The notes: generated by a model from the letters alone, not told the origin. A stretch of 64,000 bases of DNA from Anaerolineae bacterium (GCA_019637615.1 JAHBVJ010000011.1:124001-188000); one strand, 5' to 3'; numbered from the stretch's first letter, positions 34,496 to 45,507 are shown. Program-made: numbers and translations.

Positions 34496-34614
34496 AATAT
34501 TTCGTAATTCCGGTGGTATATAGTCAACGAGCAAGATTTGATTTGAACACGACACACAATCGGCTGGCATCATGATCATGTTCAGCCGATTGCCGATGTG
34601 GCACATAAACGGGA

Positions 34615-35307
34615 TTACATGTCGGCGGCATTGACGCGATGCAAAGGTGTTGCGTCGCCGGGAAGCCACATACTGCTGGACGCACGTCTATGGTAAAACG
34701 TGGCGGTAAGGCTCCGGCGCGACCAGTTGCAGCCATCCACCACGCGGGAAACAGCGTGCCACGACTTTTCTGAACGGATGATAACTGCCGAATTGCCGAC
34801 AATCGGCAAGATTTCAGCGGCGACATCCTCAGGATTCGATGAACGCAGGATGGTTAAACAGCCGCCTTCTTTGGCATCCCATGATTTGTTGAAATAGACG
34901 GCGTGGGTGACGAGCTTGGTCATCAAATCGACGTGTGGCCCTAAACTTGCCCCCGGCCCATAGTGGAATAGATTGACTTCCAGCGGCGCGTTCATCAGAT
35001 CGTAGCCCGACAGGTTAGACATGGCTTCGCGGTATGCTGGTGAGCACAAATCACGCGCCAGAGCTTGCCACGCCTCGCTCAAATCTTCAGCATACATGAT
35101 GGTATTTTGACCCATCGGCACCAGCGCCCTTGCTTCGTAATCGTATACTTTTTCTTGATCTTTTCCGCTAACTGTTTTGAAGTAATTATGAGGAAAGGAA
35201 GACGCCAAAGCGTCGGCATCAGCGGGTGAATACAGGTTGCTAATTGCCGCCCAATCATAGGGCGTCGTTTGTCGTGCCCGTGGTGAGATTTGCCTCATGT
35301 CGATCAC
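34615..35307 (-). CDS. 2-oxoglutarate/Fe(II)-dependent oxygenase-like protein
   Basis: 230 residues. The double-stranded beta-helix motifs are present: His125-x-Asp127 (LGPHVDL), distal His184 (SEKSWHAVS) and the 2OG-binding Arg near 197-198 (RRSLTATFYHR). GTG is the start, supported by AGGAG 6 bases upstream. The family hydroxylates proteins, sugars or small molecules. Next to a pyruvyltransferase-like gene, a surface glycan or glycopeptide substrate is possible, but this is inference. Confidence 0.8.
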   Translation of the reverse strand: MIDMRQISPRARQTTPYDWAAISNLYSPADADALASSFPHNYFKTVSGKDQEKVYDYEARALVPMGQNTIMYAEDLSEAWQALARDLCSPAYREAMSNLSGYDLMNAPLEVNLFHYGPGASLGPHVDLMTKLVTHAVYFNKSWDAKEGGCLTILRSSNPEDVAAEILPIVGNSAVIIRSEKSWHAVSRVVDGCNWSRRSLTATFYHRRASSSMWLPGDATPLHRVNAADM

Positions 35308-35563
35308 GGTAAACTCCTATAGTTTCCCAGTTCGCACTCCAGCCATAAAAGACGCAAAAAAACTACAATATCTCTATAACATATTTAATTATAGGCGCTG
35401 TAAACTGTTTACCGCCAACGCCTAATCACATACGCTTGGCCTGCGCTTGGTTGTGTTTTCGCGCTGAATCTGGAAAACGGCAATCAAGTCGCTTGCTACG
35501 AACCGCACCTCACGTGCGTATGGTAGAATGAACACGCGGCGGCACACATCAGGACGTGGGGAA

Positions 35564-36322
35564 ATGGCAGTCATTGACTTGAAGGGCAAAGTCGCGCTTG
35601 TCACAGGGTCAGCACGACGGGTAGGGCAGCGCATCGCGCTCACCTTGGCTGAAAATGGCATGGATGTGGTCATACATTATGGCAGTGACAGCAGCGCTGA
35701 GGATGCCGCGAAAACGGCGGATCAAGCGCGGGCGCTAGGCGTGCGGGCAGAGGTAATTCAGGCCGACCTCCGACAGCGCGACGAGATCGACCAACTTTTC
35801 GCGCGTCTTGATCAGAATTTCGGGCGCTTGGATGTGCTCGTCAACAGCGCTGCCAGCTTTGACAAAAGCGACATCACCAAGATTTCGCTTGAAGACTGGG
35901 AAGCCACGCTCAACCTCAACCTGACCGCGCCGTTTCTGTGCAGTCAGCACGCAGTACATCTGATGCGTGAGCATAAAACGGGTGGCAGCATTATCAACAT
36001 CCTCGATCTGAGCGCGTTCGGCGTATGGCGCACCTTTGCTGCGCACAGCGTATCCAAAGTGGGCTTGAAGGCGCTGACGGAAGTGCTGGCCCTGAACGCC
36101 GCGCCGGACATCCGCGTGAATGCGATTGCGCCGGGGCCAGTCCTGCGCGATGACGGCAACAGTCCCGAACGTTGGGAACAGATCGGGAAGGGGCTGCCGC
36201 TGCAAAAAACGGGCGATCCCGTCGATGTGGCGCAAGCCGTCGTATTTCTGGCGACACAACCTTTCCTCACAGGTGTGACGATACGTGTTGATGGTGGCGA
36301 AGCGCTCCTCAGGTACAGTTAA
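35564..36322 (+). CDS. SDR-family oxidoreductase with His at the catalytic Tyr position
   Basis: About 252 residues from the ATG at 35564 (35528 is an alternative). The Rossmann motif is ALVTGSARRVGQRIA, which resembles pteridine-reductase-like SDRs; LVNSAASF replaces NNAG. The active-site Ser is in INILDLSAFG. The usual YxxxK motif is HSVSK here, with His161 replacing Tyr and Lys165 kept. The end VTIRVDGGEALL is normal. With the Tyr lost it may use another proton donor, have altered chemistry or be only a binding protein. It ends 1 base before the SpoIIE-type phosphatase gene, so the two form an operon. Confidence 0.85.
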   Translation: MAVIDLKGKVALVTGSARRVGQRIALTLAENGMDVVIHYGSDSSAEDAAKTADQARALGVRAEVIQADLRQRDEIDQLFARLDQNFGRLDVLVNSAASFDKSDITKISLEDWEATLNLNLTAPFLCSQHAVHLMREHKTGGSIINILDLSAFGVWRTFAAHSVSKVGLKALTEVLALNAAPDIRVNAIAPGPVLRDDGNSPERWEQIGKGLPLQKTGDPVDVAQAVVFLATQPFLTGVTIRVDGGEALLRYS

Positions 36323-36323
36323 C

Positions 36324-38402
36324 ATGCTGACCACAGTGGATGCCTTTCTACAGCGGATCGCCAAACGCCTGATAGGTGAGTTTGATACCTTGCCGGAATC
36401 TCAGCGCGTTGTGACCTTAGCTGATATTTTCGTGATCCTGACCCTAGCACCGTTTGTGGTGATCGCCTTGATATGGCTCATCGTCGTCACCGATCTCAAC
36501 AAGCTAGGTAGCTACGCAGTGGTTTCCCTGATTTCCGTAGTGCTGATGCTGGTGTTCGAGCGCCTTACTTTCGTTTTAACTCTCGAAGTCAGACGTAACG
36601 TACCCGCTTCCGTCAGTGGGACGATGGGCAATCTGGTCGGCGTGGCGCTCTCGCTGTTGGTGGGCGAATCCGCGTTATGGGTCGTGGTCATCATCGCCCT
36701 GATTGCCTATGTGCGTGACCTCCTTATCATCCAACGACTGCCCGAACAGCTTCCTTTTGGCTTTCATCCCTACCAGCGGATCGGTGCGTTGCGCCAGTTG
36801 GTCAACAACACAGCGTCCGTGTTGCCAATGCTGCTCTCCATCGTGTTCTATCGTGCCAGCGGCGGCCTCTTCCCACTGCCCGATTTACGATTCGAGACGC
36901 TCCTGCGCGGGCTGCTGATGGTGTTCAGTTCGGCGCTGCTGATCATCCCTTTGTTCTTACCGTATTTCTGGTATCTGCGAAGTTCAACCTACTTCACTTC
37001 CGCCTCCTCGATGACGATCCTCTTTCTGATCGCCTCTCTACTGCCGTTCGTGGTTGATCCGTTTGGCATTCTCTTGGCGGGGTTGTATGCGATTCATGGC
37101 TGGCCTGCCTATTTATTCTTGCTCATCGGCATTCTGCTAGTCGCGTTGATGGCCTATAACCTCAGCCAGCAGACTCAGCGCAGTCAGCAGCGTTCCCGCG
37201 AGTTGGAACGTCTCGAACAGCTCGGACGCGCCTTGATTCAGGCACCGCCCGACGGTTCGACATTGCCAGTGCTGCTCAATGAGTACATCCCCGGCATGTT
37301 CACCAGTGGCAAACTCGAAGTGTGGCTGTATCCCGATAAACTGCTGGTCAACCATCCGGAAGATGTCAAAGCTATCGGTGGCGAGGCCATGAACTGGCTC
37401 CGCACACAGCCAGAAACACGTGTGATCGATGTGGATGCACTCTTGCCGTGGTCGGGGCAGAAGACGATTTTGCCCATGAACCTCGTGCCGATTCTGGAGG
37501 TTGATTCGCAGCTTCCATTAGGCGGCGTGTTTTATTCGCAGCGCTTCCAAGTGAACCCCGGCAAACGGCTGCGCGAACTGCTGCCCGCGATGGAGAGTCT
37601 GGCCTCGCAGATCGCCTCGGAACTGCATTCCGCCAAGTTGTACACCAACACCATCGCCAATCAGCGGATGCTGCAAGAGGTGGCGCTGGCGGGACGCATT
37701 CAAGCCACCTTTTTGCCGAATTCAGTGCCAGTCGTGCCCGGTTGGGAACTGATGGTGGGGCTGGAACCTGCACGGCAGACTTCCGGCGATTTCTACGATC
37801 TATTCGAGCTGCCCAACCACAAATTAGGCATGGTCGTCGCGGATGTAGCCGATAAAGGCATGGGCGCGGCGCTGTATATGGCGCTCAGTCGCACGCTGAT
37901 CCGCACCTTTGCTGTGCAGTATCCGGATTCGCCTGCCCAAGCCCTGACCGCTGCCAATCTGCGCATCTTGAGCGATACCAACGCCGAATTATTCGTCACC
38001 GTCTTTTATGCGGTGCTTGATCCGCTTACCGGCACTTTGACGTATTGCAGCGCCGGGCATAATCCGGCCTTCTTGCTTAACCGTGATGATGGCGGGCGCA
38101 TGGTGCAGTCGTTATCGCGCACAGGCATCCCGTTGGGCATGTTTGAGACGGTCAGTTGGCGCGAAACGACCGTCGGGTTGCGTCCCCATGATGTGCTTAT
38201 CATCTACACCGACGGCCTGACTGAAGCACAAACCGCCGAGCAAGATTTATACGGCGAGGAACGTTTGAGAAAAGTCGCGCGTGAACACGTAGACTGCTCC
38301 GCCGAAGAGATTCACGCCGCCCTTTTAGCCGATGTGCATCAATACATGGGCGATGCCGCACAGTTTGATGACATCACGCTGATGGTGCTGGTGAAAGAGT
38401 AG
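36324..38402 (+). CDS. Membrane SpoIIE/RsbU-type PP2C phosphatase
   Basis: About 692 residues. The N-terminal half (about 30-300) contains eight or so hydrophobic helices (IFVILTLAPFVVIALIWLIVV, YAVVSLISVVLMLVFE). A short coiled coil and a GAF-like region follow (about 305-455). The C-terminal PP2C domain has EVALAGRIQATFLP, the metal-binding TSGDFYDLFEL and VVADVADKGMGAALYMAL, CSAGHNPAFLL and IIYTDGLTEAQ. Such enzymes dephosphorylate anti-anti-sigma factors. No STAS or anti-sigma gene is beside it. Confidence 0.9.
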   Translation: MLTTVDAFLQRIAKRLIGEFDTLPESQRVVTLADIFVILTLAPFVVIALIWLIVVTDLNKLGSYAVVSLISVVLMLVFERLTFVLTLEVRRNVPASVSGTMGNLVGVALSLLVGESALWVVVIIALIAYVRDLLIIQRLPEQLPFGFHPYQRIGALRQLVNNTASVLPMLLSIVFYRASGGLFPLPDLRFETLLRGLLMVFSSALLIIPLFLPYFWYLRSSTYFTSASSMTILFLIASLLPFVVDPFGILLAGLYAIHGWPAYLFLLIGILLVALMAYNLSQQTQRSQQRSRELERLEQLGRALIQAPPDGSTLPVLLNEYIPGMFTSGKLEVWLYPDKLLVNHPEDVKAIGGEAMNWLRTQPETRVIDVDALLPWSGQKTILPMNLVPILEVDSQLPLGGVFYSQRFQVNPGKRLRELLPAMESLASQIASELHSAKLYTNTIANQRMLQEVALAGRIQATFLPNSVPVVPGWELMVGLEPARQTSGDFYDLFELPNHKLGMVVADVADKGMGAALYMALSRTLIRTFAVQYPDSPAQALTAANLRILSDTNAELFVTVFYAVLDPLTGTLTYCSAGHNPAFLLNRDDGGRMVQSLSRTGIPLGMFETVSWRETTVGLRPHDVLIIYTDGLTEAQTAEQDLYGEERLRKVAREHVDCSAEEIHAALLADVHQYMGDAAQFDDITLMVLVKE

Positions 38403-38423
38403 TACCAGCCACCCGTTTCCGCC

Positions 38424-38464
38424 GGATGTCATCACTCGAAAAACCGCGTCGAGTGATGACATCC
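38424..38464. terminator. Perfect 16-bp inverted repeat between convergent genes
   Basis: The arms GGATGTCATCACTCGA (38424-38439) and TCGAGTGATGACATCC (38449-38464) match perfectly with a 9-base loop. It lies between the phosphatase and the leftward esterase, so a bidirectional terminator is likely. There is no strong T-run on either side. Confidence 0.6.
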
Positions 38465-38495
38465 AACATTTATCATTTCCCCGCGTAGAGATGGA

Positions 38496-39485
38496 TTAAG
38501 GGGTCATCACCAGCGCTTCTGGCGACCATTGTTGCTCGTCTGATTTGCTCACGCTGCTCGTGACCCGCGTTTGTAGGTAAGCGCAAATCTCGTTCATCGC
38601 TTGCTGCGCCTCCGGGAACAGCGATCCGCATACGGGATAGCAGTGAAACAGTCCTTCCCCGATCCGCAAGTCCATCTCCACACCAGCCGCTTTGGCTTTC
38701 GCTGCAAAACGCCGTGAATCATCGATCAGCACGTCATAGTCGCCCGCGTAGATCAAGATCGGCGGCAGCCCGCGCATATCCCCGTACAGCGGCGAGATGT
38801 AGGGCAAACGAGGATCATTGCCACCGACATAATGATAGCTGAATACCGTCCACGCGTTGCCGGGGGTGAACGGGTCGAGCTTGGCGACAGTGACCAACGA
38901 CTCGCCTGTGCAAGCCAGATCAGTCCACGGAGACAGGCAGACGGCAGCGGTTGGCAAAGGCCGCCCCTCGTCCTTGAGCTTGAGCAGCGTCGCCAGCACC
39001 AGACCGCCGCCCGCTGAGTCGCCCATGAAGGCAATCTTGGAGGACTGGATTCCCTGCGCCAGCAGCCACTCATAAGCGGTCAGTGCATCGTCAAGCGCCG
39101 CCGGATACGGATGCTCTGGTGCCACACGGTATTCAAACAGCAGCGCACGAATCCCGCTTCCCCTCACGAACTTGGCGACATGGGTGCGGTGCGCGAAGCA
39201 TGTGCCGGATACATAACCGCCGCCATGAAAATAGAGGATTACCTTATCGTTGGGGGTTGTTGCTGTTTCGATCCACTCCGCATAGAGGTTGCCGATGTGG
39301 ACGGGTGTTATCTTGACCTCGTCCGATAGTTTTCCGAACGCTTTGGCACCTTCTTCCCCTTGCTTTCGGAAATCCGTGATCGAGGCCATATCCCAATCGA
39401 TGATGGTTCTCCGTTTAGGTTGAAGTCGCAGCCAGTGGCTGTGACGTACCATGAATACAAAAAGACGACTCTGTAGGCTTGGCAT
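38496..39485 (-). CDS. HSL-family alpha/beta hydrolase (esterase)
   Basis: 329 residues. The hormone-sensitive-lipase motifs are clear: oxyanion-hole HGGG (87-90), nucleophile Ser157 in GDSAGG, Asp251 in AGDYDVLIDD and His281 in FHCYPVCG. It hydrolyses short-chain acyl esters; the true substrate is unknown. It lies directly downstream of a TetR regulator on the same strand (50-base gap), and is probably controlled by it. The start at 39485 is the most upstream option. Confidence 0.9.
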   Translation of the reverse strand: MPSLQSRLFVFMVRHSHWLRLQPKRRTIIDWDMASITDFRKQGEEGAKAFGKLSDEVKITPVHIGNLYAEWIETATTPNDKVILYFHGGGYVSGTCFAHRTHVAKFVRGSGIRALLFEYRVAPEHPYPAALDDALTAYEWLLAQGIQSSKIAFMGDSAGGGLVLATLLKLKDEGRPLPTAAVCLSPWTDLACTGESLVTVAKLDPFTPGNAWTVFSYHYVGGNDPRLPYISPLYGDMRGLPPILIYAGDYDVLIDDSRRFAAKAKAAGVEMDLRIGEGLFHCYPVCGSLFPEAQQAMNEICAYLQTRVTSSVSKSDEQQWSPEALVMTP

Positions 39486-39535
39486 GTGTTTCCTGATTTC
39501 TGTGGTTGAATGCCAATATCAGCTTGCAAAGGGCA

Positions 39536-40159
39536 TCACTTGCCGCGTTTTGATCCATTCATGAACAGATCGACGGCGGATGCGATCACTTCCTGTGCGT
39601 TGTAGGTAGTGGGCGCTAGATAAAACGGCTTGGCGACCTCGACAAACACAAAGTCGAAGAGATCAGTCAGCATATCGACTGGCACATCGGCGCGGAGTTC
39701 GCCGCTTTCCTGACCAAGCGCGATGATCTCCATCGCCAGCCGATCAACACCGCTCTTGCCTGCGCTGTTGGCAACAGGACGCAGCGACACCACCGTGCGA
39801 ATCTGATAAGCCAGATAGATTTCGAAAATATCGCTCTGTGCCTGCACACGCTGCATCAATTCGCTGAGGATCGCTGTCATTCGGGATCGGGTATCGGGCA
39901 GCTTCCGCAAGTACTCGAACCGCTCCTCTTGCCGGTCGCTGAACGACTGCTGGATGTAGTCGCTGAGGATGGCTTCCTTGACCGGAAAATAGTTGTACAG
40001 CGTTCCTTTTGCAATATCCGCCTCTTCAGCGATCTGCTCCATCGTGGTCAGTTCAAAGCCTTGCTGCTTGAACAAGGCGATTGCTGCTGCATGGATCTTC
40101 TGCTTGGTAGCTTCTTTTTTCCGTTCCATCCGGCGGCCGGGTATTTTTTGCTGCTCCAT
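39536..40159 (-). CDS. TetR-family regulator of the esterase
   Basis: 207 residues. The N-terminal DNA-binding domain (KQKIHAAAIALFKQQGFELTTMEQIAEEADIAKGTLYNYFPVKEAIL is split over the first 60 residues) is typical of TetR. The ligand domain is all-helical. An inner Met at residue 11 is a possible alternative start. A perfect palindromic operator lies about 40 bases upstream. It is probably autoregulated with the esterase. Confidence 0.92.
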   Translation of the reverse strand: MEQQKIPGRRMERKKEATKQKIHAAAIALFKQQGFELTTMEQIAEEADIAKGTLYNYFPVKEAILSDYIQQSFSDRQEERFEYLRKLPDTRSRMTAILSELMQRVQAQSDIFEIYLAYQIRTVVSLRPVANSAGKSGVDRLAMEIIALGQESGELRADVPVDMLTDLFDFVFVEVAKPFYLAPTTYNAQEVIASAVDLFMNGSKRGK

Positions 40160-40198
40160 CTACACCTGCTAGACATCGACTATGATTATTCTGTAGTT

Positions 40199-40221
40199 AT
40201 TATTGAACATCGTTCAATAAT
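40199..40221. promoter_or_regulatory. TetR operator
   Basis: ATTATTGAAC (40199-40208), 3 bases, GTTCAATAAT (40212-40221): a perfect 10-bp inverted repeat just upstream of tetR. Form and position are typical of TetR sites. Confidence 0.75.
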
Positions 40222-40379
40222 TTACGGCGATCAGTTTAGTGCATCGTCTATTTATTGTCAATAGTAAATTTTTCCGCCTAAAATATCGTCTCTTGACTCA
40301 ACTCAAATGTTCGTATATACTTATCCGCGCTAACAAAGATCGATGACAGATTGCGTATCTATTAACTGCCATCGATCAA

Positions 40380-40557
40380 ATGATCTGAATTGGATTTTCC
40401 CTTCGAAACATCACAGAAATGATCTGAATTGAGCAGACAGATCAGATCATAATCAGATCATTTGACCCCTCCTGACCTAATAAAATCCGAGTGAAATGAT
40501 CTGATTCCCACGCATAATCAGATCATTGTATGATCGATTCGATCATAATCAGATCAT
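40380..40557. repeat. Seven-copy ATGATCTGA array upstream of pyrG
   Basis: The 9-mer ATGATCTGA occurs three times in direct form (40380, 40419, 40496) and four times inverted as TCAGATCAT (40442, 40453, 40518, 40549), in 180 bp. Flanking bases are also partly conserved (AAATGATCTGAWT). No protein gene lies in 40222-40810. It may be a regulator array or a recombination or structural element; each copy holds a GATC. Confidence 0.75.
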
Positions 40558-40666
40558 TTCACTGAACGTTTTATGTTCTAATCTTGATTCGCCTGTCTGC
40601 AACACCATCTTCGTTTCCTTGACATCGGCTTGTTTTAACATTGACTTAGCCGCTGGATAATGTTAG

Positions 40667-42487
<1,821 letters not shown>

Positions 42488-42506
42488 AGAGGTTTCTAAG
42501 CGTGTT

Positions 42507-42549
42507 TACATGGGGTGGTTTCGGCTTCAGGGAATACTCACCCCATGTA
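42507..42549. terminator. Bidirectional terminator between pyrG and the SIR2 gene
   Basis: TACATGGGGTG (42507-42517) and CACCCCATGTA (42539-42549) form an 11-bp stem with a 21-base loop between two convergent genes. Confidence 0.6.
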
Positions 42550-42553
42550 GTTC

Positions 42554-44377
42554 TCATTCAATGGGTTGATTTCCTAAAGTTGACTGAGATTCCCATCGTC
42601 GGCGCCTATTCCGATAAGTGAATTCGAGATACTCAGTGAAAATGGGTATCAGAATACGTCCATTGAGTAGCTTAAACAAAAAGATAAATCGTTTGCCAAG
42701 CGCACAATGGATAAGAGTAGCGAAATTTTTCAGTATCAATTTATAGTTGTGTCTTTGGTATAGTTTAGGCGTCACTTGAGTAACTGCATTTAGTCCATCT
42801 CTGAACGACATTTTGAGGATAAGTTGTGTTGTAAGTGAAGCAGCTGGCCAATTTTCCATTGAACAACATTCGTTAAAAAGGTCAATTATTTCTGTCACTT
42901 TTACCTCTTCTCCAATGGCGTCATGTACTGCGAGTATCGCAATTCTATTGAGATAATTATCTTCATCTGACGATTCGGAATTCTTAATAATTTGTATAGC
43001 CGTCAATGACTTAGAATTCAGGAATAATTGCATCCTATCCTCAACATCGTGAATATAGTCCATCATTTCTCCAATTGTTTCCAAATATATACGCGCTAAG
43101 CCTGCTAAATCTTGCTGACTTTGGTTTGGTTCCGCCAGTATTAGTGACGGCGCAAGGGAAGTTAAGGCTAAGCTAAAGTTACCTTCTCGCCAATAGACTA
43201 ATGCAAGCAATACTCTAACTCTTAGTTCAGTTTTATAGGGAAGAATTGCCTTCTGGAGTAGCGTCGTCAGCTGCTTTCTTGCAGATCGATATGCTGCTAT
43301 TTGGGCAAAAGACTCAGCGATATCAAGCTGCGACTCTGTTGTATTTCCCTCTTCGAGACCCCTACAATATGCCATGTGAACATGGGGCCAACTTGTATCC
43401 CACCGCATCAGAGAGAGGACAAAATCTCTCAATTCAGAACGGTTAACTGTATTAATCCATGCTTCTACGCTGTCTTCCCATGCGTGATCATAGCCCTCTA
43501 CAGAATCTTCCCAACCGTATGAAGCTGCCAGTGCCAACAACAAATTTTTCGTCTTAGCTGTGCTAGATAATCTCTCACGCAGATTGCAGAATACGTTAAG
43601 TTGAGTGGGATGAATGCGGGGAAACAAGCTACTGTGATTACACCAGAAAAACTGTGCATTTGCGTTACTCAAGTGTAGTGAAATATCCACGTCACCAGTA
43701 CCACTATAACCGACAACTAGCACATTTCGTCCATCTAGTAAGACTTGCAAATTCTGATAATTTTTCCTGAACTTTCCAATTGAAAGTTCAGGAGATATTG
43801 CTACACATGAATGTGATTCGGCGTCCCCATGTAGCTTGAATAACAAAGGTGGTTCTGACTTAGTTGGTAGGACTAATGGTGGGGTATTTTGGTCTTGGAC
43901 AGTTAAGGCAAACTCACTGCAACTCAATTCAATAGCATTGTCAAAATTTGTGGTAAGACATGCTAGACAAGTTCTCTGATGGAGTAAAAAAGCAATTGCA
44001 GCATGATTTGGTCCATATTGCTTATCAGTACATCGATAAACACGATAAAGCAAATCGTCCACACGAGGCTTATCAATTGTTTGTTGCAAACGCCAAATGA
44101 ATGACTCGAACTTAGTTCGATTTAGTAGTCCTAGGTATTTCCCATTCGTCATTGCCTTAGCATAGCTTCCCACAAGCTGTTCAGAGCGCGAACCTTTCTC
44201 CATTTTCTTCGCTAAAGCGTTGAGAATAGCTTTTTCTACGGACTGCACCATAGGCACATGTGGCGCAAGTGTAGCTGAGATGGCACTCCCACAGAGGATA
44301 ACGAATGAATCGCCAAGTTTATGTTTCAATTCCGAAACTGTTTGAATATTATCTGTTCTCTTCTTTCTAAGAAACAT
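42554..44377 (-). CDS. SIR2-domain protein with helical-repeat C-terminus (probable anti-phage NADase)
   Basis: 607 residues. SIR2 motifs are readable: GSAIS (30-34), TTNFD (142-146, with Asn144), KLHGD (181-185, catalytic-type His183) and VVGYSGTGDVD (222-231). Residues about 330-590 look like TPR or other helical repeats. SIR2 domains with this layout occur in defence proteins (ThsA, DSR and SIR2-containing relatives) that destroy NAD on phage sensing. No partner gene (TIR, Argonaute, HerA) is adjacent. The gene is AT-rich and sits alone between pyrG and a housekeeping FHA gene, so it was probably acquired. The activity itself is inferred from the motifs. Confidence 0.75.
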   Translation of the reverse strand: MFLRKKRTDNIQTVSELKHKLGDSFVILCGSAISATLAPHVPMVQSVEKAILNALAKKMEKGSRSEQLVGSYAKAMTNGKYLGLLNRTKFESFIWRLQQTIDKPRVDDLLYRVYRCTDKQYGPNHAAIAFLLHQRTCLACLTTNFDNAIELSCSEFALTVQDQNTPPLVLPTKSEPPLLFKLHGDAESHSCVAISPELSIGKFRKNYQNLQVLLDGRNVLVVGYSGTGDVDISLHLSNANAQFFWCNHSSLFPRIHPTQLNVFCNLRERLSSTAKTKNLLLALAASYGWEDSVEGYDHAWEDSVEAWINTVNRSELRDFVLSLMRWDTSWPHVHMAYCRGLEEGNTTESQLDIAESFAQIAAYRSARKQLTTLLQKAILPYKTELRVRVLLALVYWREGNFSLALTSLAPSLILAEPNQSQQDLAGLARIYLETIGEMMDYIHDVEDRMQLFLNSKSLTAIQIIKNSESSDEDNYLNRIAILAVHDAIGEEVKVTEIIDLFNECCSMENWPAASLTTQLILKMSFRDGLNAVTQVTPKLYQRHNYKLILKNFATLIHCALGKRFIFLFKLLNGRILIPIFTEYLEFTYRNRRRRWESQSTLGNQPIE

Positions 44378-44456
44378 ACCCTATATCCAAATGACTACTT
44401 TACTTACTTTAAGTTTATCTGAATTTCGCATCGCTGAGATTTGTGGGATATTAGAA

Positions 44457-44494
44457 AACGAAACGCCCGCTTAAGAAAGACCGGGCGTTTTCGT
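44457..44494 (-). terminator. Terminator of the zinc-ribbon/FHA gene
   Basis: AACGCCCG (44462-44469) and CGGGCGTT (44482-44489), extended by AACG/CGTT with a small bulge. Read on the minus strand it ends in a T-rich run, suiting the leftward FHA gene. Confidence 0.75.
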
Positions 44495-44525
44495 TCTATT
44501 GATGATGATGGGTAAAAAGTTAACG

Positions 44526-45281
44526 TTACGAGTCGGCTTCCGTTGTCTTGGGCAAACTGACTCGGATAAGCAAGTGACTGAGGTGAATTTCGTCGCCATC
44601 GCGGAGGATGCGTTCCTCATTACGCTGCAAACGACGCCCATTCAAGTATGTGCCGTTGGTGCTGCCCAGATCAGCAACGTAGATCAATGATCCCTTACGC
44701 CGCAGCGCCATATGCCGCCGCGATACGCCGCGCTTGCCCGCGCTGAAGTCGTTCAACGAGACATCTGGTTCGCCCTCGCTGGCATCGCCGCTGCTGCGCC
44801 CGATCACCGTTACTTCTGCGACAGGCAGTGTGAGCGTTTTGCCGTCGATTTCAAAAACGATGGGATTTTGATCCATGAACAGACCGCCGCCCATCATCGA
44901 ACGACTGCGGTTGATCTGGGTCTCTTCATCAGGATGCAGCAAGCGCGTCTTCGCAACGTCCCCGAACACCATTCCACAGCGCGGACACACTTGGTCTGAC
45001 TTCTGTCGTGGTGTTTTGCAGCGTGGGCACGTAGAGATTTCCGCTGTCGTCTGAATATCCGCTTGAGGAACATCCAATTCTTGCGGTTGTGTATCGGCCT
45101 CTAGCTTATTCTGATCAAGTTTCGCCTTTACTTCAGGCGGGATATCCATCTTTAAAATCGTATCAGTCATCTTCGTCTCGTTAGTCGTTGGCTCGTGCAT
45201 AGCCCCCTCTATCTTCACATTGGGTTCTTCTTCACCGGAGGGCTGTTGTTGGCGTTGGTCATTCTCGTTCCGCTCAGTCAT
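44526..45281 (-). CDS. Zinc-ribbon and FHA-domain protein
   Basis: 251 residues. The first 75 residues are low-complexity and acidic. A double CxxC zinc ribbon follows (CPRCKTPRQ, then CPRCGMVFGD). The FHA domain at about 145-245 has the phosphothreonine-binding residues GRSS, SRRHM and the loop DLGSTNGTYLNG. FHA proteins of this form bind phosphothreonine and act in serine/threonine kinase signalling. No kinase gene is adjacent. The start at 45281 is the only long option. Confidence 0.9.
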   Translation of the reverse strand: MTERNENDQRQQQPSGEEEPNVKIEGAMHEPTTNETKMTDTILKMDIPPEVKAKLDQNKLEADTQPQELDVPQADIQTTAEISTCPRCKTPRQKSDQVCPRCGMVFGDVAKTRLLHPDEETQINRSRSMMGGGLFMDQNPIVFEIDGKTLTLPVAEVTVIGRSSGDASEGEPDVSLNDFSAGKRGVSRRHMALRRKGSLIYVADLGSTNGTYLNGRRLQRNEERILRDGDEIHLSHLLIRVSLPKTTEADS

Positions 45282-45507
45282 CTCGACTTCCCTCTGGCTT
45301 GGGCATGTATTACAGCGCTACCCTCGATCAATGCCCACAATATTCCAGACAGTTTTACACTATGATATATCATCACAGAGTTTAAGATGAGTTCAATATA
45401 TGCGCAAGCACTCCTCCTTACTATTGACGATTTATTCACGACAGCATGATAGAATCGTGATCATCATCGCCCAACTTTAGTCGCAAGTCAACGTCCTAAA
45501 GGGTTGC

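Noticed and set aside
40380-40557. Possible CRISPR array
   Set aside because: Repeat units are only 9 bp, in both orientations, with irregular spacing and no cas genes.
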